A DNA stretch of 64,000 nucleotides from Pezicula radicicola (taxonomy: Eukaryota; Ascomycota; Leotiomycetes; Helotiales; Dermateaceae): the NCBI GenBank assembly GCA_003008705.1, contig PDUO01000004.1, positions 1,240,001 to 1,304,000 of the forward strand, given 5' to 3'. This document shows, piece by piece, positions 34,887 through 46,919 of the stretch. Numbering within the stretch: position 1 is the stretch's first letter; the number at the start of each line of letters is the position of its first letter. Below the pieces are notes generated by a model. It ran no database searches. It saw nothing but the letters and a program-made list of their open reading frames with translations, and was not told the origin of the DNA. Both the position numbers and the translations under genes were made by a program.

Positions 34887-35885
34887 TTAGCCATCTAATA
34901 GCGCCTCAACACCATGCTTCTGTGCTATTTTCTTATTCTCTTCCCACTGGATCCAGGCCATGCCCTGAAGCAGACTGTCAGCCAAGTCATCCAGTTTCCC
35001 CATCTCCTCCACGCCCTTCACCTTAGGCGCCCCATTCTTAACACCCTTCTTCCTCCCTGATACTCGATCCCATTTCTCCATATAAGCCTCTGCGATACCA
35101 TCCACCTCTTCACTCCCCAAAACAACCATCTCTCTATCCCCAAGCCAGTTTCTCACCAGATCAATTTTCATCCCCTTATTCTTCGCCTTTGCACTGGCTG
35201 TATTCCTAACTTTTTTCAATTTAACATTTTCAATCCCGTTCTCTTTTATAACCACTTCTTTCATCTCCTTGTTGTCTTCCCCGAGCCAAAAGGGGCCTAC
35301 TTTCTTGGGTTGGATAGGAATCACTTCTCCGTCCCAGAGCCCCTCCCCTCTCAATGTAGCAAGAACGCCGTATATCATTGATTCAAACATATTGACTCGT
35401 ACAGTCCATTCCAAAATATGTGGTGAGCCCATGGATCTGAAACGCTGGCGCTCAATGAGTATATGTGTTGGATTGAGAGGCAACAACCGATTTCGAATAA
35501 GTAAGTATGCCGCTCGTGAGAGGGTTGCAGGAGAGAAGGACTCTTTGGCTGTGATCAAAGATTTCACTTCAGCCTCGTTGGCCTCGGGAGCCACTGGGCC
35601 AGTAGACTTGGTAGATCCTTCAGTATCGACTGCTAGGCGTTGCCATGACTTGATTACAGGCCTTTGGGCCAAATTTGAAGGGACATCAAGGGCACAATAC
35701 GCTAGGTTCCGAATCCCCATATCAATGCTGAGAACGCGAGTAGAGCCATGTTTTGTTGCTGGAGAACCCTCATCGATAATTCGTTGTATGAGTTGGGGTT
35801 TTGTTCCAGAAGTCGAGATTCCGCATTTGAAGGCGATGGCTTTTAGCTGGGCGAGCTTGAATTCTGAGGGGATCCTGAGTGCCAT
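34887..35885 (-). CDS. CCE1: mitochondrial Holliday-junction resolvase (Cce1/Ydc2)
   Basis: Single exon, 332 aa. A SAP-like N-terminal helix pair (LAQLKAIAFKCGISTSGTKP, residues about 11-30) is followed by an RNase H-like fold. The first acidic motif is VLSIDMGIRNLAY, the second ILIERQRFRS, and late acidic residues lie in KLDDLADSLLQGM. These four acidic positions are the metal ligands in Cce1/Ydc2. Family knowledge: the dimer cuts four-way junctions in mitochondrial DNA at preferred dinucleotides and is needed for mtDNA segregation. No clear cleavable presequence is visible, and the start MALRIPSEFK overlaps the SAP helix as in other fungi. Divergent from glutathione reductase. Confidence 0.9.
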   Translation of the reverse strand: MALRIPSEFKLAQLKAIAFKCGISTSGTKPQLIQRIIDEGSPATKHGSTRVLSIDMGIRNLAYCALDVPSNLAQRPVIKSWQRLAVDTEGSTKSTGPVAPEANEAEVKSLITAKESFSPATLSRAAYLLIRNRLLPLNPTHILIERQRFRSMGSPHILEWTVRVNMFESMIYGVLATLRGEGLWDGEVIPIQPKKVGPFWLGEDNKEMKEVVIKENGIENVKLKKVRNTASAKAKNKGMKIDLVRNWLGDREMVVLGSEEVDGIAEAYMEKWDRVSGRKKGVKNGAPKVKGVEEMGKLDDLADSLLQGMAWIQWEENKKIAQKHGVEALLDG

Positions 35886-37871
<1,986 letters not shown>

Positions 37872-38841
37872 GTAGATGTAGAAGAATAGTATTGTCTGAT
37901 GCTACAATGGAAATATTTCACCATCCCCCTGTCTATACAGGGCGGCCTTATTTGTGAAGCGACAAAGAGAAAATTGATTTATTGCCTACAGCTGGCAGTT
38001 CAGGTTATATGGCTATTCTGAAACCCTGAAAAACATTCCGTGCACTCTTTTAAAACAAGATAAGACGTCTTGGGCCTCGTGCAATAAAACAAGTGCTTTT
38101 GTGCTACTGATTTCTATGCTACCCCTACAATTTCGTTCGTAAGCTAGGTTTCTTTGAGTGGCAAACTACCATGTCGCTACTTAGCGAGTAAGTGACTACA
38201 GTTGTCCAGAGACAATATCAAACAGAGCTAGAGCAATTTTCTCTTAAATAACATCTAAGTCTACCTTTTTAATAGCAACTGTAATAGGATTTTTTTATGG
38301 GTCAAAAGAGAAATTTAAACCTCAACTATTATCATGAATTCCAGCTATTATTAGATATAACTGCAACGGAGAACGATTACTGACAAAGTTTATGTATCTT
38401 TCAAAGTCATTTTGCAGACAAGTGGTAGTAAAGAATTCTTTCATTGTTGTTTCAGACACTTATTGCTTTAAAAATGATCGTGCTCGTGGAAACTCACTTG
38501 TCCTAAGCCAGCATTGAGTTGAATATTTGCAACCCATCTTCAGTTGAAGAAGTCTCTGTTTAGGCACTGTTACAATCATGGATTACAAAAGATGGAACTG
38601 TAAATGTACATGTCAAGTCTTGGTCTAATGTTTTCTTTACATCAACATTCATAACTAGCTCACTTGATAGCCTTACTTTAGCACCTGCTTCAATCCTGCA
38701 TAGTTATCGTTCCCTTATCGTGGAGCTATATTCATCCGAATTCTAGTTTTAGGAAGCGTGATCTCATAAATGATGCTAGTTAGTTATTATTTCGGATGAA
38801 AGATCGAAAGTGAAAAGTGATACATCTTCAAAGCATTCACC
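37872..38841. other. TA-rich intergenic island
   Basis: About 1 kb without a supported gene. The composition is TA-rich like the other islands. No inverted repeat or 18-bp array was noticed here. Confidence 0.5.
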
Positions 38842-40849
38842 ATGGATAACTCGAGTAGCCCCATGGATGAGGATGAAGAGGTAACCATGCCGTTACTATT
38901 GGTACGTATGAATCCTGTTTGGGCGTGATGATGTCGTCGCTATTTGGAGTTTTCTAACATTGCACTAGGCCGTAGCTCTCCCAGCGCGTCCTCTGCCCGT
39001 ATGTCGCAAAGGCAGAACCTCCGACCAAGCATTTGATGAAGAGCAAGAGTCGTTAGGAGAATCTTTTGAACGAGCTGGCGCTTGGAGTGCCCCGCCGGAG
39101 CCTGGCCCTCGCAAGTCATGCAACAACTCACGCTCTTGGTTTCAAACTAAGTCGCGTTCAACAGGAGCTTTGGACAATAGCTGGATTAATATGACAGATC
39201 TAGGTGAAAACCGACCAGACTATTGGAGGAATCGGAACTCAAGAGGGATTCCACTTGAATGGCAAGAGATTCCTAATGAGACTGCATCAACACCACGTCG
39301 ACGCGCTCTAAAGCTGAGCTTAACCGAGAAGATCATTGAGAAGGGTTTCGATATCGTAATCGACCGAAAGGAGGAGTTCGAGAAACACAAAGCTGATTTG
39401 ATTGAATGGAGAAAAAACTGGCAGGAAGACCTCAGAATCAGATACATGCCAACCCCAGTGCCTGATAGTCCCGGCGTCCAACTCTTGAACACCCTCAACA
39501 GCGAACGCCACAACCCCATCATCGCATTCGAGAACGAACCCATCAAATTCGCAAAGGCCAAAGGCACAATGAAGAAGGCAAAGCTCTTTGGCGGCTTTCT
39601 TGCTCGCAACATTGGTTTTCGCCGTCGCGACGATGCCAATCCCCCCGAGGAATACTTTGCTACACACTCCAAGAGCAGTAGTGGCTCTTCTATTCCTGCC
39701 CAGCCACGGCTCGAGTCTCGACAGAGCGGTAAAGAGAGTACTCGATTCTCTGGTACCCAATTCTCTGATACTCAATTCTCTGGTTATGAGGCTTCGAATG
39801 AAAGTGGGGAGTGGTTTCAAGGAATTCAACTTTATGGTGAGCCTATTATGGCTGTCACTACCCACGATCTCAAGGACCTCAGACGCGGAAAGTTCAGAAT
39901 CGATGAGGGTCGTTTCAACTTCACACATTGTCCAGGCTTGCTGGATCAGAAGTTTTATGTCGGCCCTCCCCCGGAACAAGTTGAAGATGATGGTAACTTG
40001 CCCTCTTACTTCGGTCACTTCGAGTTCAAAGGCCAATCATTCGACGTTGTACCTTACGCACTTCGAGAGAAAGATCCACCATATAATCCCCAGGGACCAC
40101 ATCGACGAACTGGATTGGAACTACAAGGAGCAGTTGGCAATGCCGTTGGTGGAGATCCAAGCATCCCAGAGAACCCAGGAGGAAACGCAACTACAAACTA
40201 CGGATTCCATCTCTTCAACGAGACATATAACGAAGATAAGCTACAAGTAATCGATCCTAATGAGTACCTTTCCGACTACTACCACATGCCATACTTCGAA
40301 GAGAAGGAACCCAAGAAAGTCAAGAAGCTTCTATACGCCGACCTCGGTGCCGAATCAGACTCTGATGAAAGCAATTATTCCGGTGAATCCGAGTCCTCAG
40401 ATGGTTACGCCCCCTCCTTCGAACCCAACGTCCTCTCCGAACGCCGCGATCAAACTCCCGCCTGCGCCATGATTCTCTTCCTCCATATCCACGGCTGGTC
40501 CTTCGATCAAATCTGTCAAAAACTCGGTCCCCTAGATTCTAACTTCCTCTTCCTCAATGAATCAGCCTGGTACCGTTCAAAGCGACTCCCCGACGTTGAT
40601 GGTCTCAGTTTCGAACTTATTGATCGCATCTGTGAGCATGCTGCTGCTGATCCTGAGTCCTTTGAAATGAGAGGTGATTATACTACTCCTATGAATGCTA
40701 GGAGTCTTCATTGGCGTACTAGAGATCGTAATGTTGGATACTTCGTTAAGAAGGTTATTGAGAATTATTTGTTCTGGAGATTGAATGGTTATTTCGTTCA
40801 TAAGGGTATGCCGCTTGGTTACAGAATCACTCAGGAGTTGGCGGATTGA
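38842..40849 (+). CDS. hypothetical protein, 646 aa
   Basis: Two exons (38842-38901, 38969-40849), GTACGT donor and CTAG acceptor in phase 0. I do not recognise it. The N-terminus is acidic (MDNSSSPMDEDEE). Residues about 80-240 are charged and partly helical (LTEKIIEKGFDIVIDRKEEF), with a basic patch (KFAKAKGTMKKAKLF). A short repeated motif follows (FSGTQFSDTQFSGYE). The middle holds an aromatic-rich segment (YFGHFEFKGQSFDVVPYALR), then an acidic Ser stretch. The C-terminus is better ordered (AMILFLHIHGWSFDQICQKL, FVKKVIENYLFWRLNGYFV). The frame is long, intact and well composed, so it is probably a real lineage-restricted gene. It is bracketed by TA-rich, gene-poor DNA on both sides. Confidence 0.7.
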
Positions 40850-40910
40850 GGGTGAGAATGTTGGATGGAGCTTCACCACTTGTATGATGTATTTCCCCCC
40901 TGGTTTTTTT

Positions 40911-41098
40911 TCGTTACTAGGGATTTGGTTTGACTTTTTCCTCGCTGGGACTATTTCTGTCACTCAGCGCTTTTATGAGGATGGTGTACTACAGGAATGT
41001 CTTCTTTTTCTGCTTTTCCGTCATCAGGGATTGGGTTTGCCTTTTCCTCACCTGGACTATTTGAGTCACTCAGTACTTTTATGAGGATGGCTTACTGA
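40911..41098. repeat. diverged direct duplication, ~80 bp units
   Basis: The segment beginning ttcgttactagggatttggt (about 40910) recurs about 109 bp downstream, beginning ccgtcatcagggattgggtt. Both run through TTTTTCCTC/CTTTTCCTC, GGACTATTT and GTCACTCAG to CTTTTATGAGGATGG. It starts about 60 bp after the stop of the 646-aa gene. Confidence 0.75.
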
Positions 41099-41283
41099 GT
41101 ACAAATACCTTTGTTTTTAGGGTAATCTGCGGGCCTACGGCGATATCCATGATACCTGTGTTTATGATAAGATAATTAATTAGAAAATTTAGAGCTTTCG
41201 GGCCACCAAAAAAAAAAGGATCAAGCTCGGATTTTGTGTGATTGTCGTCCCTGATTACGAATATTTTTCAGTGTGTGAGACTC

Positions 41284-41353
41284 ACTTGGTTTTAGTAGTC
41301 TACTAATTTGGGTAGCCTACTAATTTGAATATCTCAGTTGATTTAGCCATTTG
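41284..41353. repeat. 18-bp-unit array (diverged)
   Basis: Three to four degenerate units, e.g. tgggtagcctactaatt and tgaatatctcagttgatt, matching the same consensus as arrays at 14363, 16063, 58986 and 60071. No decayed gene is visible beside this copy. Confidence 0.6.
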
Positions 41354-42248
41354 ATTTAAAGTTCGTAACTAGGTAAAAATTGATGCTATAGTTTATTGAT
41401 TACAAAACTAGAAGATACTTATCAAACCGAGGCTAGGAAAGTAAGTGCGATTTAAAACCTGAAGCCCAAAGCCAAAAAGCAAAAAAAGAAGAAGCAAAAA
41501 AAGAGCCACATAACAACAACAACAAAACTCCAAGCCATCAAGGGATAATTAAATCAACCTTGATAACTCTTAGAAACAACTCAGCCTGTGAAGAAGTTTT
41601 AAAGGGGCAAATAACACATCTGAAAGGGCGGGGTCCAAACTTGAATTAGATCAAGAGTCCTTATTCATAAGCAAGGGCGTCAGCAGGTAATTAGTTACAC
41701 CAACTTAGGTTAAAGTTGAGCACAGTTATCTTACAGCTTATCCAAACAGGGAAGTTATTTAATGGTTTTTGGTTATTAGGATTTTTATAGGGGATGAAAG
41801 GTACACTTTTAATATAAATTCCACTTCTTTCAGGCACAAATAGATTACCTTTGGCTACCTAATAAAAGACGTCTCAGTACTTACCTACGTAAGCAAGCAA
41901 TACTTTTTCTTCTGTAGCAACATGACTAGATCAATTTTAGCCAGTTGGCTTTGCTGCATTAGCTAAGGAGTTTTAGAATATCGAACGAGACAGAAATTAG
42001 CGAGAATGATTTCAAGTTCGAGAATACAAACAAGGTTTTTGCCGAGATGAAAGGTAAATTTTATGAAGTGATATGGCAGGTGCAGGGGTTAAATTATTAT
42101 TTTAACATAGTAACGCAATACTTAAAAGAATTGCCAATGCTAAGGTGGCCCAGTCCTTTTTTACTCAGTGAGCTGGCCCAGCTCCAAATAACTCCTAACT
42201 CCATCGCTAGACTATGAATAAGTACATCCTGAGCATATCTTCCCTGAA

Positions 42249-43073
42249 TTACTGGCCATGAATACTCGTCACAGCGCTGCCGCCCAAAATGCTTTCATTA
42301 TCTCCCCAAATATCCCTACTCTCCTGCTCTACTGCCTTCATAGCTGTAGCCACCTCTTCCAACTTAGCAACAACATCTAGTACACCACTGTTAACCCTTG
42401 AAAAGTACCTGTCGTTTGCCTCCCTTCTCTGCCTAGCAAGTAAAATATCACCCTCCGTTTCTTGTTCCAACTGAGTCCCGATATTCCTTGCGTCCGCTCC
42501 GACTTCACTACTACCCGGCCGTTCACTCCTACTGCCACTAACCACAGTCTCTGTATTTCCCGCTCCACCACTCTTCCCTTCTTCGCGATTTTCTACTGCA
42601 TCGTCAGCCTCACTCCTAGCCCACGCCTGCGCAAGTCCAATCTGCGCCTCTCTCAATGCTTCTAATGCCCTATTGTGTTCCGGCCCAAAAACACGGGTTC
42701 CATTCACAGCACTTAGCTCCACCTCCTCCAATGTGCTCTGCATTTCTGCCCAGAGCGCATCCGTACGATCAGCTTGTTTCTTCCGCTCGCTTTCCTGGTG
42801 CTGCCTTGGTAGTACATTAGCAGCACGAGGCAAGGCCATACCGTCTTGCGGGCCATCAAAAGTAGGTCTATTTTGCATCCGCTGGGATATTTGGCGCAGG
42901 ATTGGACCACGCGCAGCTGTAGTTGGATTTAGAGGGGAGGATAAAGCTGGAGCAAGAGGCGTGCTGGTTCCGGGGAGAGAGACGTGGGAGGCATTTTGGG
43001 AAGGAGGACCAAGGAAAAGAGAGGGTGGTGGCTCTCGTAATTGTTTTGCTTTTGTTCTTGGAGATTGTGACAT
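42249..43073 (-). CDS. hypothetical coiled-coil protein, 274 aa
   Basis: Single exon. I do not recognise the family. The N-terminal 90 residues are Pro/Ser-rich and basic (MSQSPRTKAKQLREPPPS). Residues about 95-155 form an amphipathic helix (DALWAEMQSTLEEVELSA, HNRALEALREAQIGLAQAW). A Gly/Ser/Glu-rich linker follows, and a second helix near the C-terminus (LDVVAKLEEVATAMKAVEQE) precedes a short acidic end. Two coiled-coil segments suggest a structural or complex-forming role, but nothing more can be said. Divergent from RPS23 by 329 bp. Confidence 0.72.
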   Translation of the reverse strand: MSQSPRTKAKQLREPPPSLFLGPPSQNASHVSLPGTSTPLAPALSSPLNPTTAARGPILRQISQRMQNRPTFDGPQDGMALPRAANVLPRQHQESERKKQADRTDALWAEMQSTLEEVELSAVNGTRVFGPEHNRALEALREAQIGLAQAWARSEADDAVENREEGKSGGAGNTETVVSGSRSERPGSSEVGADARNIGTQLEQETEGDILLARQRREANDRYFSRVNSGVLDVVAKLEEVATAMKAVEQESRDIWGDNESILGGSAVTSIHGQ

Positions 43074-43402
43074 TGCGACTGAATATAAGAAGTCAACCAG
43101 CTTGTGTTTGGACGTTCGTGCGAGGTCACTTTCAGATGCTTATCGGCCGATAAGATCTTAATAATCTGTGTGCCTCGTATCCAAGGCTGTAATTCCATTC
43201 TCGGTTAGCTCTCTACTTGGGGTCGCGCACTGAGAGCATTTTCAAAAATTAAGTACGATTTCAACCTCATCGACAACCACTCCACCCAATTCAACGACCC
43301 ATAACGCCATAAACCGGTATGTTGCCATAATATCTGGAGAATCAAATTCTCACCGAAAGTACTGTCTGCAGAGTATTTATCTGACGAGATTTCACAGCAA
43401 TC
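43074..43402. promoter_or_regulatory. divergent region of RPS23 with a probable 5'-UTR intron
   Basis: A GTATGT donor at 43317, a CTGAC branch-like word at 43381-43385 and a CAG acceptor at 43395-43397 outline an 81-nt intron ending five bases before the RPS23 start codon. This is inferred from splice consensus only. The remainder presumably holds the two promoters. Confidence 0.5.
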
Positions 43403-43983
43403 ATGGGTAAAGGAAAGCCTCGTGGTCTTAACGCTGCCCGTAAGCTCCAGAGCCATCGCCGTGAGCAACGATGGGCCGATCTTTCATACAAGAAGCGCGC
43501 TCTTGGAACCCAATTCAAGTCCTCGCCATTCGGAGGTTCCTCCCACGCCAAGGGAATAGTCCTCGAGAAGGTCGGAGTCGAGGCAAAGCAACCTAACTCC
43601 GCTATCCGAAAGTGTGTCAGAGTGCAGTTGATTAAGAACGGAAAGAAGGTCACTGCTTTCGGTATGTGGAATCTTTGATACCGATGGAAGACATGGAGAA
43701 GCGATGGCATGGTTCAGTGGATTGGGCGGCACCTTTACATTGATGAAGGACGATCAGAGGATATCACTTCTGGAGAGTATGAGGCTAACCAAACTTTTGC
43801 ACAGTTCCCAATGATGGTTGTCTCAACTTCGTAGACGAGAACGATGAGGTCCTTCTTGCTGGTTTCGGTCGTAAGGGAAAGGCCAAGGGAGATATTCCCG
43901 GTGTTCGTTTCAAGGTTGTCAAGGTCTCTGGTGTTGGTCTGTCTGCGTTGTGGAAGGAGAAGAAGGAGAAGCCAAGATCATAA
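43403..43983 (+). CDS. RPS23: cytosolic ribosomal protein uS12 (Rps23)
   Basis: Two exons (43403-43661, 43805-43983) give 145 aa, the usual eukaryotic length. The sequence starts [19 protein letters not shown] and contains [19 protein letters not shown]. It then shows [11 protein letters not shown] and, after the intron, [12 protein letters not shown], the near-invariant uS12 core. The conserved PNSAIR turn carries the proline hydroxylated in yeast Rps23. Family knowledge: uS12 lies at the decoding centre and affects accuracy. Intron phase is 1 and the acceptor is CACAG. No anomalies. Confidence 0.97.
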
Positions 43984-45234
43984 ACGTGCTTGCTCTTTGG
44001 AAGGAACTGGGACGGTGTTTTTTCACATTTGGGATGCATGGAATGGCTTCAGATTTTTCGGCGGACGACATGACGGCCTGTAGTCTAGAGCGGACATGCT
44101 GATATGATCACAAAATTTGACCCTTGAACACCAAAGTCGAATCTCGTCGCCGGAGAGCCATTGATACCTTTGGTACTAATTGTTTCTCCACATCGAGTAC
44201 TCGGGCCCTTTTGGGTTCGCCTTCTCCGTCATAGAATGATGTGTGGGTTGTAGAATTGCCATATTGGGTACGCTCATCAGGAGTACTTTCAAACTTTTTT
44301 TTTTGCGTCGTCCAATTGTTACAAGAGAGCCGTTGAGGAAGAGATAAGGTCTATATTACGATCTCACCACTCGACTTGCCCGTACCTTTCATACATGTTC
44401 TTCATCGATCGATAGTTTTGGTGGAAGTCTCCGAGATCGATATTTTTGGAGCATTCTTCGCAACGCGGATATATGATATACGAGCAAGACGAATAGTTGG
44501 ACGTTGATCTTAGTTAAATCACATCGATGTTAGTGATCCCGTGAAGGATCTTTATCCTTCAAAATAGGTTCTGAGTGTAAACAATGTCGTTAGCGCGATA
44601 GCTGAGGATCCTACTAGGTCACTCGGCTAAAAAGGGAAGGTCAAGCGCCTCGTCTCCTGCTTGTTGAATCTGTGAGTGTAGTGCAACAAGAGCACTCTAC
44701 AATGCTATACTATCCAAACGCGGCTTTGATGATCTGCTATTGGATCTACGATGCGATTGGGTTATTTCATGTCAAAGGGGGAGAGCCGAGGAGTAGATCT
44801 CGATCTTGTATCTGACAAGGCAATGATGGTGTCTCAATTCAGGATTTGAGGAGAAAAGTAGGTACTGTAAAGATTGATTATTGGTTTCCTTAAGAAATGT
44901 AACTAGCCTCCGATACATGTATAGTGCCACGAATATTATTTCAAGGTGGGCTATGTGTAACATCTAATGCGTTGAGCTTGCGACTATGCTTAAAACCTTG
45001 ATATCATTGCCTCGGATGCAAATTCCTGAACATTATCGCAAGCAATGTGATAAGTGATATCTTACTAGTACAGTAAAACGCCCTTGTACAACGCTCCGAT
45101 AGCTCGAGAAGCCTTTTGCATAGACTTTAATTTCTCTTTTAGTTTTATATTTGCTTCAATTTTTCGCGGCCTAAGTCTTTTCCCTCTGCGCCATCAGTTT
45201 GCGATCCTTAGATGTATTCGCAATTTTCCAGGTA

Positions 45235-45384
45235 TACTTCGTACTGGCCCAAATAATCCTTATTTTTATCTGAGCGTATCAAGGGTAATTCACCAATCAC
45301 TCAATGAGGAAGTCCCATTTTTTTGCTATATCTAGTTAGTTGCGCTTAGACAGAAATAAGGATTATTTGGGCCAGTACGAAGTA
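45235..45384. mobile_element. MITE-like inverted repeat 1
   Basis: Perfect 31-bp arms: left 45235-45265 (tacttcgtactggcccaaat...), right 45354-45384 as its reverse complement. Imperfect pairing continues inward (TCTGAGCG against its complement at about 45342-45350). The total is 150 bp with no coding capacity. Ends are TACTTCG...CGAAGTA; a TA target duplication is possible but not provable from one copy. Confidence 0.7.
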
Positions 45385-45450
45385 GTACAGTATCGTGTAA
45401 CCTGTACACTTACGTGGTAGTACAAGCACCTATCAGTCAAGGGTGTGAAC

Positions 45451-45634
45451 CACACGTGGTGTGAAAAATAGATGGCTGCTTTTATAGCAAGTAAACAACT
45501 ATACTTTGTCTAAAGCTTTAAATTATTTCTAATAATACTGGTACTATGTAGGCGTAATGCCTGTAATTTCAAAAGTAGGAGGTTCTTAAGGGTGTACCTT
45601 TAAAAGTGGCCAGCTATTTTTCACACCGCGTGCG
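45451..45634. mobile_element. MITE-like inverted repeat 2
   Basis: 34-bp arms at 45451-45484 and 45601-45634 pair at 29 of 34 positions (core CTATTTTTCACACC). Four of the five differences are transitions. The total is 184 bp, with a TA-rich interior and no open frame. Confidence 0.65.
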
Positions 45635-45657
45635 AACTACTCTTAGGAGCAGGCACT

Positions 45658-45743
45658 TACTATCCTCCCCCCGGTTCGAATGTTAATTTTTACAGTGTAG
45701 CAACGGCTAAAAAATTAACATTCGAACCGGGGGGAGGATAGTA
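45658..45743. mobile_element. foldback element 3 (TACTATCC family)
   Basis: Perfect 34-bp arms (45658-45691 and 45710-45743) around an 18-bp loop. The ends are TACTATCCTCCCCCC and the loop begins ACAGTGTAGCAA. A related copy lies at 51023-51118 in the opposite orientation. The arms contain GGTTCGAAT, which resembles a tRNA B box, but no cloverleaf can be drawn. Confidence 0.75.
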
Positions 45744-46919
45744 TGCTTCTCCTGTCAGCCCAGAACCAACACCAGCACCAAGGAAATGCGAAGAGCGAAA
45801 AGCGAAGAGCGAAGTGCCGAAAGCCAATAAGAAAGAACTCACGATGCTATTATCAGAGCACAGTTGCACACCAAAACACCCAGAGTATCATGCCCTCACC
45901 AAATCCCGTTAAACCCTAATCCTCAGTCATGAATGAATAAACAAATTTTGACTTTTTCAAATATAGTAAAGATGAAGAACCATTACTGCGCCACATACCC
46001 TATAAAAGGGTTTCCTATCAACTACCAGCACAGAACTCAAAAGTCTGGGGATGGGTAAATTTAAGCAGAAACAGGAACAGAAGTCAAAATCCCCATGCGG
46101 AAATCGGTCGTCCGTACCATGGGCTTTTGGTACTTTCAGATACATGCGCAGTACGTATATCCTAGCAAAAATTCACAGTCCCCTTCTGTTTCCAACGGGC
46201 GTCACAAGGTGTCAGGAAGAATGCATCCTGAAAGCCAAAAAGGACACAACATGTACTGAGTGAAGACTAATCAAGGGTATTTTCCTATTCGGTTGGCCAT
46301 TTATCCCGGTTCGGCTACTTCTCGCTGCCGGTGATGCAAAAGTTTGATTGTGCAAAAGGGATGCGTGTGTGTGACGTGGGGCAGATGCACGTATCCATGA
46401 GCGGTTTGTTAGGATAGCACGTCCGGCGCCTGCAACCTTTCGGCGCACACTACCACTACTGTACGGTAAGGTAATGCAGCCTTCCTTGCCCTACAGCATT
46501 ATGGGTTTTGTGCGAGATCCTGTACAGGGTTATCTTCGTGTAACCATACTCTAGCTCTCGCCAACCAGAACCGACTCTCCTCCTCGCTTAATAAAATGCT
46601 CACTTTTCTCCCTGGCACTCCTTCCACCACGTCTCCGGAGTCCAGTACTGACCAGAGGCAATCCTTCCTGTATTTATCAATGAACGGCCGACTAGGCTTG
46701 TAAATAATGGTAAAGTAATTTTGTCGTGTATTGTATTCTAGTTTTCCAAACCTCCCCCCCCCCTTCCCCCCCCAAAAAAGAGTGATAAGACGCTCACATT
46801 GAATGCGATATTAAACGACTGACAAATTGAAAATGTAAGCAAGATGAAAACTCCTCAGCTCCTAGAGACATGCGCCCCATAATTGTGTACAGCTCTTGCC
46901 CTCCATAGAAGTATCCTGC

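Larger units (their letters stand above)
40850..42248. other. TA-rich intergenic region with a duplicated segment
   Basis: No gene is supported. It contains a diverged tandem duplication (40911-41000 and 41020-41098), an 18-bp-unit array (about 41284-41353) and A-rich stretches (about 41470-41530). Confidence 0.55.
43984..46919. other. gene-free region containing a cluster of inverted repeats
   Basis: Nearly 3 kb without a supported gene. The most striking content is three foldback elements at 45235-45384, 45451-45634 and 45658-45743 (listed separately). A C-run pair (about 46750-46776) and A-rich tracts precede the PNGase A 3' end. The left 600 bp is probably RPS23 3' UTR and flank. Confidence 0.6.

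Noticed and set aside
45671..45730. GGTTCGAAT in the arms of the foldback element suggested a tRNA B box
   Set aside because: No A box, acceptor stem or cloverleaf can be formed. The match exists only because of the palindrome.
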